Origin: Profundibacter amoris
GTDB lineage: Bacteria > Pseudomonadota > Alphaproteobacteria > Rhodobacterales > Rhodobacteraceae
DNA: 64,000 nucleotides
Direction of reading: 5' to 3'
Assembly (NCBI RefSeq): GCF_003544895.1
Contig: NZ_CP032125.1
Location: 2,990,001-3,054,000 of the forward strand
Positions 8,288-17,038 of this stretch are shown piece after piece (position 1 is the first letter of the stretch; every line of letters starts with the position of its first letter). The notes under the pieces were generated by a model. That model ran no database searches, had not been told where the DNA came from, and was given only the letters and a program-made list of their open reading frames with translations. A program made the translations under genes and the position numbers.

Positions 8288-9802
8288 ATGGTATCACGCG
8301 CCTATACGGTAGCGTTCGAAGGGATCGAGGCCCGCATGGTCGAGGTGCAATGCGCCATCACCGCGGGCCTGCCTTCGTTCGCCATCGTCGGCCTGCCGGA
8401 CAAAGCCGTTTCCGAAGCCCGCGAACGGGTGCGCGCGGCGATGACAGCCATGTCGATTGCCCTGCCCTCCAAACGGATCACCATAAACCTGTCGCCCGCC
8501 GATGTGCTGAAGGTGGGGTCGCATTTCGATCTGCCAATCGCGCTGGCCCTGCTGGCCGCGCTGGAAATTATCCCCTCCGAGGACGTGGAAAACACCGTCG
8601 CGCTGGGGGAATTATCGCTGGACGGCTCGCTGATTCAGGTGATCGGCGCCCTGCCCGCCGCCATGGCCGCCGCCGAACATGACCGCGCGCTTTTGTGCCC
8701 CAAGGCCTGCGGAGCCGAGGCCGCATGGGTCGGCGCAACGCAGGTGCTGGCCGCGGGTTCGCTGGCCGATGTAGTGCGCCACTACACCGGACAATCGCCG
8801 CTAACCCCCGCCGTTGCAGGCGAAGTGCAGCGCGAAACCCACAGCCGCGACATGCGCGATGTCAAAGGGCAGGAACGCGCCAAACGGGCCTTGGAAATCG
8901 CGGCTGCGGGGCGTCACCATGTGCTGATGACCGGCTCGCCCGGCTCGGGCAAATCCATGCTCGCCGCCCGCCTGCCCGGCATCCTGCCGCCCCTTAGCGC
9001 CGCCGAGGCGCTTGAAACCTCGATGATCCATTCCCTGTCCGGCCTGCTGGATGAAGGCGGCATTTCCCGTGAACGCCCCTTTCGCGAACCCCACCATACC
9101 GCCTCGATGGCAGCCATTGTCGGCGGCGGGCGCGGGGCAAAACCCGGCGAAATTTCACTGGCGCACAACGGCGTTTTGTTCATGGACGAATTCCCCGAAT
9201 ATAACCGCGCCGTGCTGGAAACCCTGCGCCAGCCGATTGAAACCGGCGAAGTGGTGGTGGCCCGTGCCAATGCCCATATCCGTTACCCCTGCCGTTTCAT
9301 GCTGGTCGCCGCCGCCAACCCCTGCAAATGCGGCTACCTGACCGACCCGACCCGCGCCTGCGCCCGCGTGCCGATCTGTGGCGAGGAATATCTGGGCCGC
9401 ATTTCCGGCCCTCTGATGGACCGATTCGATCTGCGCATCGATGTGCCGCCCGTGGCCTTTTCCGATCTGGACCTGCCCGAGGCCGGAGACAGTTCCGCCG
9501 ACATGGCCGCCCGCATTGCATCCGCCCGCGCCCTGCAAGTGGCCCGCTTTGAAGGGCATGACGATATGCGTGTTAACGCCGATGCCGAAGGCGCGATGCT
9601 GGAAGAAATTGCCACCCCCGATGACGAGGGCCGCGCGCTGTTGCTGAAGGTCGCCGAGCGGTTCGGCCTGTCGGCGCGGGGCTATCACCGCGTGTTGCGC
9701 GTGGCCCGCACCATCGCCGATCTGGAGGGCGAGGCAAACGTGCGCAAACCACATGTGGCCGAGGCCGTCAGCTTTCGCCTCAGCGCGACGAAAGAGGTTT
9801 GA
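8288..9802 (+). CDS. comM: YifB/ComM family magnesium-chelatase-like AAA+ ATPase
   Basis: The 504-residue protein has the three-part YifB architecture: an N-terminal Lon-S5-like domain (TVAFEGIEARMVEVQ; LPSKRITINLSPAD), a central AAA+ domain with Walker A GSPGSGKSM at about residues 216-224 and Walker B-like VLFMDEFPEY, and a C-terminal Mg-chelatase subdomain (AANPCKCGYLTDP, SGPLMDRFDLRIDVP). ComM is a hexameric helicase that promotes branch migration during integration of transformed DNA in naturally competent bacteria. The same function here is inferred from homology. It appears monocistronic, followed by a GGACC-type palindrome. Confidence 0.9.
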   Translation: MVSRAYTVAFEGIEARMVEVQCAITAGLPSFAIVGLPDKAVSEARERVRAAMTAMSIALPSKRITINLSPADVLKVGSHFDLPIALALLAALEIIPSEDVENTVALGELSLDGSLIQVIGALPAAMAAAEHDRALLCPKACGAEAAWVGATQVLAAGSLADVVRHYTGQSPLTPAVAGEVQRETHSRDMRDVKGQERAKRALEIAAAGRHHVLMTGSPGSGKSMLAARLPGILPPLSAAEALETSMIHSLSGLLDEGGISRERPFREPHHTASMAAIVGGGRGAKPGEISLAHNGVLFMDEFPEYNRAVLETLRQPIETGEVVVARANAHIRYPCRFMLVAAANPCKCGYLTDPTRACARVPICGEEYLGRISGPLMDRFDLRIDVPPVAFSDLDLPEAGDSSADMAARIASARALQVARFEGHDDMRVNADAEGAMLEEIATPDDEGRALLLKVAERFGLSARGYHRVLRVARTIADLEGEANVRKPHVAEAVSFRLSATKEV

Positions 9803-9814
9803 ACCGCGCTGCCA

Positions 9815-9870
9815 CGGACCTGATCCGGGCCTGCACGATCCGAACGCCAGAAGGTTCCGGATCAGGTCCG
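9815..9870. repeat. GGACCTGATCCGG palindromic repeat pair, large stem-loop
   Basis: CGGACCTGATCCGG at 9815-9828 is mirrored by CCGGATCAGGTCCG at 9857-9870, so the 56 bp can fold into a 14-bp stem with a 28-nt loop. It lies between the convergent comM and hydrolase genes. The hydrolase stop TGA is within the right arm. The same core recurs at 32156-32174. It could act as a bidirectional terminator, though no T-tract follows either arm. Confidence 0.7.
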
Positions 9871-10761
9871 GAACCGCGCCTTGATGAATTGCGCCACCTG
9901 CAACAGGGCCAAATCCGCATCGGGCAGCCAGCCATGGAAAATCTGCCAGACATGCGGCAGATCGGACCAGATATAGCATTCGACATCCGTCCCTTGCGCC
10001 TCAAGTACCGCCACCATCCGGCGCGTATCATCCAGCAGGATTTCACTATCCGATGCCTGAAACAGAACTGGCGGGCACGCCGGAAAATCCGCATACAAGG
10101 GCGATGCGCGAGGGTCCGCCGGATCAGCCCCTTGCAGATACATGTCACGCAATTCACCAATCCGCTCGGTCGGCAGCATAACCTCAGTCTTTGCGTTGGA
10201 ACGCAGGGTCTCGCCGCTTAGCATCAAATCCGTCCACGGCGACAGGGCAAACACACCACGCGGGGCAATCCCCCGTTTGCACAGCTCCGACAGCAAAGCC
10301 AACACCGCCCCGCCACCCGCACTATCCCCGCCGATGACAATATTTTCCGGCGCATAGCCACGCTCCAGCAGCGCCAGATACCCCGCCAGAACATCATCAA
10401 TCGCCGCCGGAAATGCGTGTTCCGGCGCAAGACGGTAATCAATCAGACAGGCCTGCATACCACAGAGGCGCGACAGGGCCGCCAGCATGTTCTTGTGGGT
10501 ATCGGGGCTGCCGACAATGTAGCCGCCACCGTGGATGTAATAGATCACCTTTTCACGCGATTTCACGCCCGAGGACACCCACAACGCGGGCCGGTCCGCC
10601 AGTGTATCTTCCAGAAACAGGCTCAAAGGCGGGGTATGAAACCCCAGCCGCGCCATGCGGTGAAAACTGCGCCTTGCGTCAGGGATTTCCTGCACGCGCG
10701 CCAGATGCCGTTTGGCAACCAGCCTTGATCCAACATTGATCAACCATTTACGAAGTGCCAC
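9862..10761 (-). CDS. Alpha/beta hydrolase, hormone-sensitive-lipase family
   Basis: This 299-residue esterase/lipase-like enzyme has the oxyanion HGGG at residues 77-80 (YYIHGGGYIVGS), the nucleophile elbow GGDSAGGG with Ser147, an acidic residue in ASDSEILLDD and the catalytic His in LPHVWQIFHGWLP. These define the HSL (family IV) carboxylesterases, which hydrolyse short-chain esters. The start appears to be GTG 10761 with a weak ribosome site. It lies 9 bp after gshB on the same strand, possibly in the same transcript. Substrate unknown. Confidence 0.87.
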   Translation of the reverse strand: MALRKWLINVGSRLVAKRHLARVQEIPDARRSFHRMARLGFHTPPLSLFLEDTLADRPALWVSSGVKSREKVIYYIHGGGYIVGSPDTHKNMLAALSRLCGMQACLIDYRLAPEHAFPAAIDDVLAGYLALLERGYAPENIVIGGDSAGGGAVLALLSELCKRGIAPRGVFALSPWTDLMLSGETLRSNAKTEVMLPTERIGELRDMYLQGADPADPRASPLYADFPACPPVLFQASDSEILLDDTRRMVAVLEAQGTDVECYIWSDLPHVWQIFHGWLPDADLALLQVAQFIKARFRT

Positions 10762-10770
10762 AAATTACGC

Positions 10771-11706
10771 CTATCTACGTTCAATCGCCTGCCATATTTT
10801 CTCTGCGATATTGGTGCCGTCGAACCGCTCCAGCTCTTGAATGCCGGTGGGCGAGGTTACGTTGATTTCCGTCAGGTAATCGCCAATCACATCAATGCCG
10901 ACAAATATCTGCCCCTTTTCCCGCAGCAGCGGACCGATGGCATCGCAAATCTCGCGATCCCGCGCGGTCAGGCCGATCTTTTCAGGCCGCCCGCCGACAT
11001 GCATGTTGGACCGGGTTTCGCCCTTGGCCGGAACGCGGTTGATCGCGCCCACGGCTTCGCCATCCACCAGAATGATCCGTTTATCGCCGTTGGACACATC
11101 GGGCAGGAATTTTTGCGCAATCAGCGGCTCACGGTTAATCCCCATGAACAATTCGTGCAGCGAGGTCAGGTTGCGGTCATTCACATCCAGCCGGAACACA
11201 CCGGCCCCGCCGTTGCCGTATAGCGGCTTCAGAATGATATCCCCGTGCTTGTGTTTGAATTCCTTGATCGTCTCCAGATCACGGGCAATCATGGTGGGCG
11301 GGGTCAGATCGGGAAAGGCCAGCACCAACAGCTTTTCCGGATAATTGCGTACCCAGAACGGATCATTCACCACCAGTGTTTCGGGGTGGATCATATCCAG
11401 CAGATGCGTGGTGGTGATATAGCCCATGTCAAACGGCGGATCCTGCCGCAACCAGACCACATCCCAGTCCGCCAGATCAATATCCTGCTCGTCCCCCAGC
11501 GCGAAATGATTGCCCTTTTCGCGCCGCACGGTCAGTGGCCAACCGCGCGCCATGATCCTGCCTTCGCGATAAGACAGTTTGTCCGGCGTGTAGTAAAACA
11601 GCTCGTGCCCGCGTGCCTGTGCTTCTTCGGCTATGCGAAAAGTGCTGTCGGCATCAATATCGATCGGTGCAATCGGATCCATCTGGATCGCTACTTTTAA
11701 CGGCAT
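10771..11706 (-). CDS. gshB: Glutathione synthetase
   Basis: This ATP-grasp ligase joins gamma-glutamylcysteine and glycine to make glutathione. The 311-residue protein has the N-terminal prokaryotic GshB domain ([41 protein letters not shown]) and the ATP-grasp domain ([39 protein letters not shown]), ending with the metal-binding [13 protein letters not shown]. Length and motifs match E. coli GshB. It sits downstream of rsmI and yraN on the minus strand, a gene order frequent in alphaproteobacteria. Confidence 0.96.
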   Translation of the reverse strand: MPLKVAIQMDPIAPIDIDADSTFRIAEEAQARGHELFYYTPDKLSYREGRIMARGWPLTVRREKGNHFALGDEQDIDLADWDVVWLRQDPPFDMGYITTTHLLDMIHPETLVVNDPFWVRNYPEKLLVLAFPDLTPPTMIARDLETIKEFKHKHGDIILKPLYGNGGAGVFRLDVNDRNLTSLHELFMGINREPLIAQKFLPDVSNGDKRIILVDGEAVGAINRVPAKGETRSNMHVGGRPEKIGLTARDREICDAIGPLLREKGQIFVGIDVIGDYLTEINVTSPTGIQELERFDGTNIAEKIWQAIERR

Positions 11707-11771
11707 GTCGGCCCCCTTTGTCTGCCCCTACTACATGGCCCAAGCCAGAGCGGGGTTCAATGGGAAGTCGC

Positions 11772-12128
11772 CTAACAATAGCCAAATGCGTTTTCGATCA
11801 CCTGAATTTCGCCGCTTGCATCCATCAGTGCCACATCGAAACGCACATCCGTATCCTGCCCGTTCGGCTCCCCTGCCAGAAATTCGGAAGCAGTGGCATA
11901 GATCCGTTGCATCTGGCGGCGCGACACCCGCTCAGCCGCCCGCGCAAAATCGCGACTTTTCTTGACCTCGATAAAAATCAGCCCGTCCCCGTCCCGTGCG
12001 ATCAGGTCAATTTCCCCGCCGGACCCGCGCCAGCGCCGTCCGGCAATTGCATGTCCGGCCCGCGCATAATGGGTTTCAACAACCCCTTCCGCCGCTAAAC
12101 CCGCATGATAGGATACCGCTCCGCTCAT
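11772..12128 (-). CDS. YraN family (UPF0102) nuclease-like protein
   Basis: This is a small 118-residue protein with the restriction-endonuclease-like YraN fold. The characteristic pattern is GRRWRGSGGEIDLIARD followed by LIFIEVKKSRDF, giving the E-D-ExK metal-binding residues of the PD-(D/E)XK superfamily. A Holliday-junction-resolvase-like role has been proposed for the family but not shown. Its ATG overlaps the rsmI stop by 4 bp (ATGA), so the two are translationally coupled. Confidence 0.88.
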   Translation of the reverse strand: MSGAVSYHAGLAAEGVVETHYARAGHAIAGRRWRGSGGEIDLIARDGDGLIFIEVKKSRDFARAAERVSRRQMQRIYATASEFLAGEPNGQDTDVRFDVALMDASGEIQVIENAFGYC

Positions 12129-12985
12129 TTTCCTTTCTCCATTCCAAGGGCCGCCTGATACACTTTGCGCCGCGGCAGGCCCAATGCCTCGGACACAGTC
12201 GTTGCTGCATCCTTCAAACGCATGGTTTTCAACGCCTCGCGCAAAGCATCCTCCATCAACTGGTCCGACACCCGAACGCCACGCGCCCGATCCACCAGAA
12301 CCACAATTTCACCTTTCACCGAACGTTCTGCAAAGGCATCGGCCAATTCGGCCAATGTGCCGCGCGACACCTCTTCAAACCGTTTGGTCAGTTCCCGACA
12401 AACCACCGCCTGTCGTTCCCCCCCCAGCTTTTGCACCAAATCTCCTAACATTCCCTGAATCCGTTTCGGGGATTCATAAAATACCAGTGTCCCCGGCACA
12501 TCCGCGTATTCTTCGATGAATTTGCGCCGCGCCCCTTTGGCATTTGGCGGAAAACCGGCGAAAAAAAATCTGTCGGTCGGCAGCCCTGCAACCGTCAGCG
12601 CCGCGATCACTGCGGATGGTCCCGGCGCACCTATCACGGGAACCCCTGCATCAATCGCAGCCCGCCCCAGCGCATAGCCGGGATCAGCCACCAGCGGGGT
12701 GCCGGCCTCGGACGCATAGGCAACCGATTTGCCCCCGGCGATGTATTTCATCAAACGCGCGCGCACCATGTCGCCGCTATGATCGTGATAGGCAATCACC
12801 GGCCGGTCCCCCAGTGGGATCCCGTGGATTTCCATTAGGCGTTTTGCCGTGCGGGTATCCTCGGCCGCGATAACATCCGCCGAAGCCAGTATATCCAGCC
12901 CCCGCAACGTAATATCCCGCGCCGTCCCGATCGGGGTGGCGACGAAATACAAACCGGCAGAGAGTTGCTTCTTTTCAAAATTCAC
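12125..12985 (-). CDS. rsmI: 16S rRNA (cytidine1402-2'-O)-methyltransferase
   Basis: RsmI methylates the ribose of C1402 in the ribosomal P site. The product from GTG 12983-12985 is 286 residues. It begins with LSAGLYFVATPIGTARDITLRALDILA-like sequence, then AEDTRTAKRLM, SEAGTPLVADPGYALGRAAI and VIGAPGPSAVIAAL, the SAM-binding pattern of tetrapyrrole-methylase-fold RsmI proteins. The GTG is preceded by AAGGTGGG and gives the expected start; longer readings upstream encode no recognisable sequence. It is divergent from the LpoA-like gene and followed by yraN and gshB. Confidence 0.95.
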   Translation of the reverse strand: MNFEKKQLSAGLYFVATPIGTARDITLRGLDILASADVIAAEDTRTAKRLMEIHGIPLGDRPVIAYHDHSGDMVRARLMKYIAGGKSVAYASEAGTPLVADPGYALGRAAIDAGVPVIGAPGPSAVIAALTVAGLPTDRFFFAGFPPNAKGARRKFIEEYADVPGTLVFYESPKRIQGMLGDLVQKLGGERQAVVCRELTKRFEEVSRGTLAELADAFAERSVKGEIVVLVDRARGVRVSDQLMEDALREALKTMRLKDAATTVSEALGLPRRKVYQAALGMEKGK

Positions 12986-13078
12986 GGGGTTCCCACCTTT
13001 CACGGCGTTTACTATTTGCAAGCAAGCGCTTAGTCTTGCCCCCTGAATCATTACGCGCAAGGGAGCGAGGATCAACCT

Positions 13079-14254
13079 ATGTTTTTGTTATTGAGTAATT
13101 TCCAGAAGTTTGCAGGCCGTATTGTTGCTGCACTTTCCATTTTGTGGCTGGCAGCCTGTCAACCGGTCAGCCTGAGTGACAGCGGCCCCAGCATCAACAC
13201 CAAAGCCGCTGTTCCCGTTGCCCTGCTGGTCCCCGGCGGATCGGCAAATCCAAGCGACAACCTGAACGCCAAGAACCTGGAAAATGCCGCACGTCTGGCC
13301 ATTGCAGACCTTCAAGGTGTCAAAATCGACCTGCGGGTTTACAACACCGCCGGCAATCCGTCCCAGGCCGCTACTGTTGCTGTGCAAGCTGTCAATGAAG
13401 GGGCTAAAATCATTGTCGGTCCTCTTTACGCAAAGTCTGCCAATGCGGTTGGCAATGCTGTAGCAAGCCGTAATGTGAATGTTCTGGCGTTCTCGAACAA
13501 TGCGCAAATTGCCGGTGGCAATGTGTTTATTCTGGGTCCGACCTTTGAAAACACCGCAAACCGTCTGGTTGCCTATGCCAAGCGTCAGGGCCGCAGCAAA
13601 ATCGCCATCGTCCACGCCAGAACCCAGGCCGGTGAAATCGGGCGGGCCGCGATTTCCAATGCAATCTCCAGAGCCGGCGCCACACCCGCAGGCGTTGCTT
13701 CATACGAGTTCTCGCAAGATGGGATCATCAATGCTGTTCCACAAATCGCCCAGACCATCAAAAGTGGCGGGGCGCAAGCAGTGTTCTTTACCGCCAGCAC
13801 GGATGCCGCGCTGCCGCTGTTAACCCAGATGCTGCCCGAGAACGGCGTTAATAACAACGTGATCAAATACATCGGCCTGACCCGCTGGGATATTCCGCCC
13901 GCAACATTGGCCCTGCCCGGCGTTCAAGGCGCATGGTTCGCCATGCCACATCCAGGCATGACCGCCAAATTCAGGGAACGCTATTCGGCGGCCTTTGGTA
14001 GCAACCCGTTGCCCATCGCCGGTCTGTCATATGATGGCATCGCGGCCATTGGTGCTTTGGTCAAAGCCGGAAAATCCAACGCTTTAACCACATCGGCCCT
14101 GACCCAGGGTGCCGGATTTGTCGGTGCCAACGGCATCTTCCGCCTGCGCAATGACGGCACGAACGAACGTGGTCTGGCTGTTGCGCAAATCCAGAACAAC
14201 CAGGTTGTTATCGTTGACGCTGCGCCCAGCAGCTTTGGCGGCGCCGGTTTCTAG
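13079..14254 (+). CDS. Penicillin-binding protein activator (LpoA-like), lipoprotein
   Basis: This 391-residue lipoprotein has a signal peptide with lipobox LAAC (Cys at about residue 28, LWLAACQPVSL) and a type-1 periplasmic-binding fold (VALLVPGGSANPSDNLNAKN; KIIVGPLYAKSANAVGN; GLSYDGIAAIGAL). It matches the LpoA-related family annotated as activators of class A penicillin-binding proteins, with which an outer-membrane-anchored role would fit. The upstream rsmI neighbourhood is typical. It is followed after 9 bp by glnD, probably in one transcript. A branched-chain amino-acid binding protein is the alternative, but the lipobox and context favour the first. Confidence 0.82.
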   Translation: MFLLLSNFQKFAGRIVAALSILWLAACQPVSLSDSGPSINTKAAVPVALLVPGGSANPSDNLNAKNLENAARLAIADLQGVKIDLRVYNTAGNPSQAATVAVQAVNEGAKIIVGPLYAKSANAVGNAVASRNVNVLAFSNNAQIAGGNVFILGPTFENTANRLVAYAKRQGRSKIAIVHARTQAGEIGRAAISNAISRAGATPAGVASYEFSQDGIINAVPQIAQTIKSGGAQAVFFTASTDAALPLLTQMLPENGVNNNVIKYIGLTRWDIPPATLALPGVQGAWFAMPHPGMTAKFRERYSAAFGSNPLPIAGLSYDGIAAIGALVKAGKSNALTTSALTQGAGFVGANGIFRLRNDGTNERGLAVAQIQNNQVVIVDAAPSSFGGAGF

Positions 14255-14263
14255 ACGGACCCG

Positions 14264-17038
14264 ATGAACGCCCATACGCCTTTGTTTTCGCCGGACAGCC
14301 TGATCTGTCCGGCGAATGACATTTTTGACAAAGCCGCAGCGTGGGAAGCGCTTGAAGCCTCCTTTTATGATGCCAAGGATGATCGCGAAATTCGCGCCGC
14401 CACCGTGGCTTATTTGCTAGAGGCCCGCAAACGCGGCAACGAGGCAATCGAGACCGCCTTTAGGGCCGCCCCCTTTGCCGCCCATCGCACCACCCGCGCC
14501 TATGCCTATCTGGCTGATTGTCTGGTCGAAACCGCCTTTCAGGTGGCCACCCGCCATTTGCACAAAATCGCCAACCCTACCGATGCCGAACGGCTGTGTG
14601 TGCTGGCGGTGGGTGGCTCGGGCCGTGCCGAAATGGCGCCCCATTCCGACATCGACCTGCTGTTCCTAACCCCCTACAAAATGACCGCATGGGCCGAAAG
14701 CGTGATTGAATCCATGCTGTATATCCTGTGGGATTTGCGCCTGAAAGTCGGTCATTCCAGCCGCACCATCAAGGATTGCGTCCGACTGGGGGCCGAGGAT
14801 TTCACCATCCGTACCGCCCTGCTGGAAGAACGCTATTTGGCAGGTGATGCCCCGCTGGCGGACGAGTTGAAAGAAACCCTGTGGCGTGATCTGTTCAGCG
14901 GCACCGGCCCCGAATTTATCGAGGCCAAGCTGCAAGAGCGCAGCGAACGCCACCGTAAACAGGGCGGCCAGCGCTATATGGTCGAACCCAATGTGAAAGA
15001 GGGCAAGGGCGGCCTGCGCGACCTGCAATCGCTGTTCTGGATCGCCAAATACATCCACCGCGTCGATGACGTGGCCGAACTGGTTGCCCTTGGCCTGTTC
15101 ACGCAGGACGAATACGACAGCTTTGCCAAGGCCCAGCAATTTCTGTGGGCCACCCGTTGCCACATGCACCTGATCGCCGGTCGCGCGATGGAGCAATTGA
15201 CGTTCGATCTGCAGGTCGAGGTTGCCAAACGTATGGGCTACAAAACCCACGATGGCCGCCGCGCGGTGGAATATTTCATGCAGGACTATTTCCGCCACGC
15301 CACCCATGTGGGCGATCTGACCCGCATCCTGCTGACCGCACTCGAAGCCAGCCACGCCAAACAGGAACCCCGCCTACTGCGGTTTTTCCGCCGCCGCAAA
15401 AAGGCCAAGCCGGGATACCAGATCGTTCAGAACCGCCTGAATGTTGCGGATGAAAAACTGTTCCTTCAGGACAAAATGAACATCCTGCGCCTGTTTGAAG
15501 AGGCCCTGCGCACCGGTGTTCTGATCCACCCCGACGCAATGCGGCTGGTGTCCTCGCATCTGGACCTGATTGATGACGACATGCGCGCCGACAAGGAAGC
15601 GACCCGCATTTTTCTTGATCTGCTGCTGAAACACGGCAACCCCGAACGCGCCTTGCGCCGCATGAACGAGTTGGGCGTGCTGGCCGCCTTTATCCCCGAG
15701 TTTGAGCCCATTGTGGCGATGATGCAGTTCAATATGTATCACCACTACACCGTGGACGAACACACCATCCAGTGCATTTCCAACCTTGCCCAGATAGAGC
15801 GCGAAGAGTTGAAAGAAGAACTGCCCATTGCCTCGGGCATCCTGAAGGGCGGGATCAATCGCAAGGTGCTGTATGTGGCGCTGTTGCTGCACGACATTGG
15901 CAAGGGGCGGGACGAGGACCATTCGATCCTTGGCGCGAAAATCGCCCGCAAGGTGGCCCCGCGTCTGGGGTTGAAACCGGATGAATGCAAAAACGTCGAA
16001 TGGCTGGTGCGCAACCATCTGCTGATGTCGGATGTGGCACAAAAACGCGATATATCCGACCCGCGCACCATTCGCGGCTTTGCCAAAGCGGTCAAGAACA
16101 AGGAACGGCTGGACCTGCTGACAGTGCTGACGGTCTGTGACATTCGCGGGGTCGGGCCGGACACATGGAACAACTGGAAGGCCATGTTGATCCGGCGGCT
16201 GTATTCCGACACCGAAACCGCGCTGGAAAACGGCATGGAGGCGGTAAACCGCACCGCCCGCGAGGCCGCCGCCAAAAAGGCGCTGCGACAGGCGCTGGCG
16301 GATTGGGACAAGAAGGATCTGAAGATCGAAACCGGCCGCCATTACCCCCCCTACTGGCAGGGCCTGCAAACCGGCGCCCATGTGATTTTCGCCAGGCAGT
16401 TGCGCAACCTGACCGAAGACGAAATCCGCATCGACCTAAAACCCGACGAGGACCGTGACGCGACGCAGGCCTGTTTCGTTCTGGCCGACCACCCCGGCAT
16501 ATTCTCGCGGCTGGCCGGTGCGCTGGCACTGGTCGGGGCCAATGTGGTCGACGCGCGCACCTACACCACCAAAGACGGCTATGCGACTGCGGTTTTCTGG
16601 ATCCAGGATGGCGATGGCTCGCCTTACGAGGGCTCGCGCCTGAACCGGCTGCGCGTGATGATCGAAAAGACGCTAAAAGGCGAGGTGATTGCGCGCGATG
16701 CCCTGCAATCACGCGACAAGATCAAGAAACGCGAACGCGCCTTCAAGGTGCCCACCACCATCACCTTCGATAACGAGGGCAGCGAGATTTACACCATCAT
16801 CGAGGTCGATACCCGCGACCGCCCCGCCCTGCTCTATGATCTGACCCGCACTTTGGCCCATGCCAATGTCTATATCGCCAGTGCCGTGATTGCGACATAC
16901 GGGGAACAGGTGGTCGATACATTTTACGTCAAAGACATGTTCGGCCTTAAATACCACGAGGAAAACCGGCAAAAGACATTGGAAAAACGCCTGCGCAAGG
17001 CGATTGAAGAGGGCTTTGAAAGGGCACAGGCCGAATGA
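14264..17038 (+). CDS. glnD: [Protein-PII] uridylyltransferase / uridylyl-removing enzyme
   Basis: GlnD senses glutamine and adds or removes UMP on PII proteins, setting nitrogen status. The 924-residue protein has an N-terminal nucleotidyltransferase domain (GGSGRAEMAPHSDIDLLFL at about 117-135 with the metal-binding DxD), a central HD hydrolase domain (LLLHDIGKGRDEDHS, His-Asp at about 543-544), and two C-terminal ACT domains (about 735 onward: ADHPGIFSRLAGAL; and DTRDRPALLYDLTRTL). Length is typical. The last codons overlap murJ (ATGA), a conserved glnD-murJ arrangement in alphaproteobacteria. Confidence 0.97.
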   Translation: MNAHTPLFSPDSLICPANDIFDKAAAWEALEASFYDAKDDREIRAATVAYLLEARKRGNEAIETAFRAAPFAAHRTTRAYAYLADCLVETAFQVATRHLHKIANPTDAERLCVLAVGGSGRAEMAPHSDIDLLFLTPYKMTAWAESVIESMLYILWDLRLKVGHSSRTIKDCVRLGAEDFTIRTALLEERYLAGDAPLADELKETLWRDLFSGTGPEFIEAKLQERSERHRKQGGQRYMVEPNVKEGKGGLRDLQSLFWIAKYIHRVDDVAELVALGLFTQDEYDSFAKAQQFLWATRCHMHLIAGRAMEQLTFDLQVEVAKRMGYKTHDGRRAVEYFMQDYFRHATHVGDLTRILLTALEASHAKQEPRLLRFFRRRKKAKPGYQIVQNRLNVADEKLFLQDKMNILRLFEEALRTGVLIHPDAMRLVSSHLDLIDDDMRADKEATRIFLDLLLKHGNPERALRRMNELGVLAAFIPEFEPIVAMMQFNMYHHYTVDEHTIQCISNLAQIEREELKEELPIASGILKGGINRKVLYVALLLHDIGKGRDEDHSILGAKIARKVAPRLGLKPDECKNVEWLVRNHLLMSDVAQKRDISDPRTIRGFAKAVKNKERLDLLTVLTVCDIRGVGPDTWNNWKAMLIRRLYSDTETALENGMEAVNRTAREAAAKKALRQALADWDKKDLKIETGRHYPPYWQGLQTGAHVIFARQLRNLTEDEIRIDLKPDEDRDATQACFVLADHPGIFSRLAGALALVGANVVDARTYTTKDGYATAVFWIQDGDGSPYEGSRLNRLRVMIEKTLKGEVIARDALQSRDKIKKRERAFKVPTTITFDNEGSEIYTIIEVDTRDRPALLYDLTRTLAHANVYIASAVIATYGEQVVDTFYVKDMFGLKYHEENRQKTLEKRLRKAIEEGFERAQAE

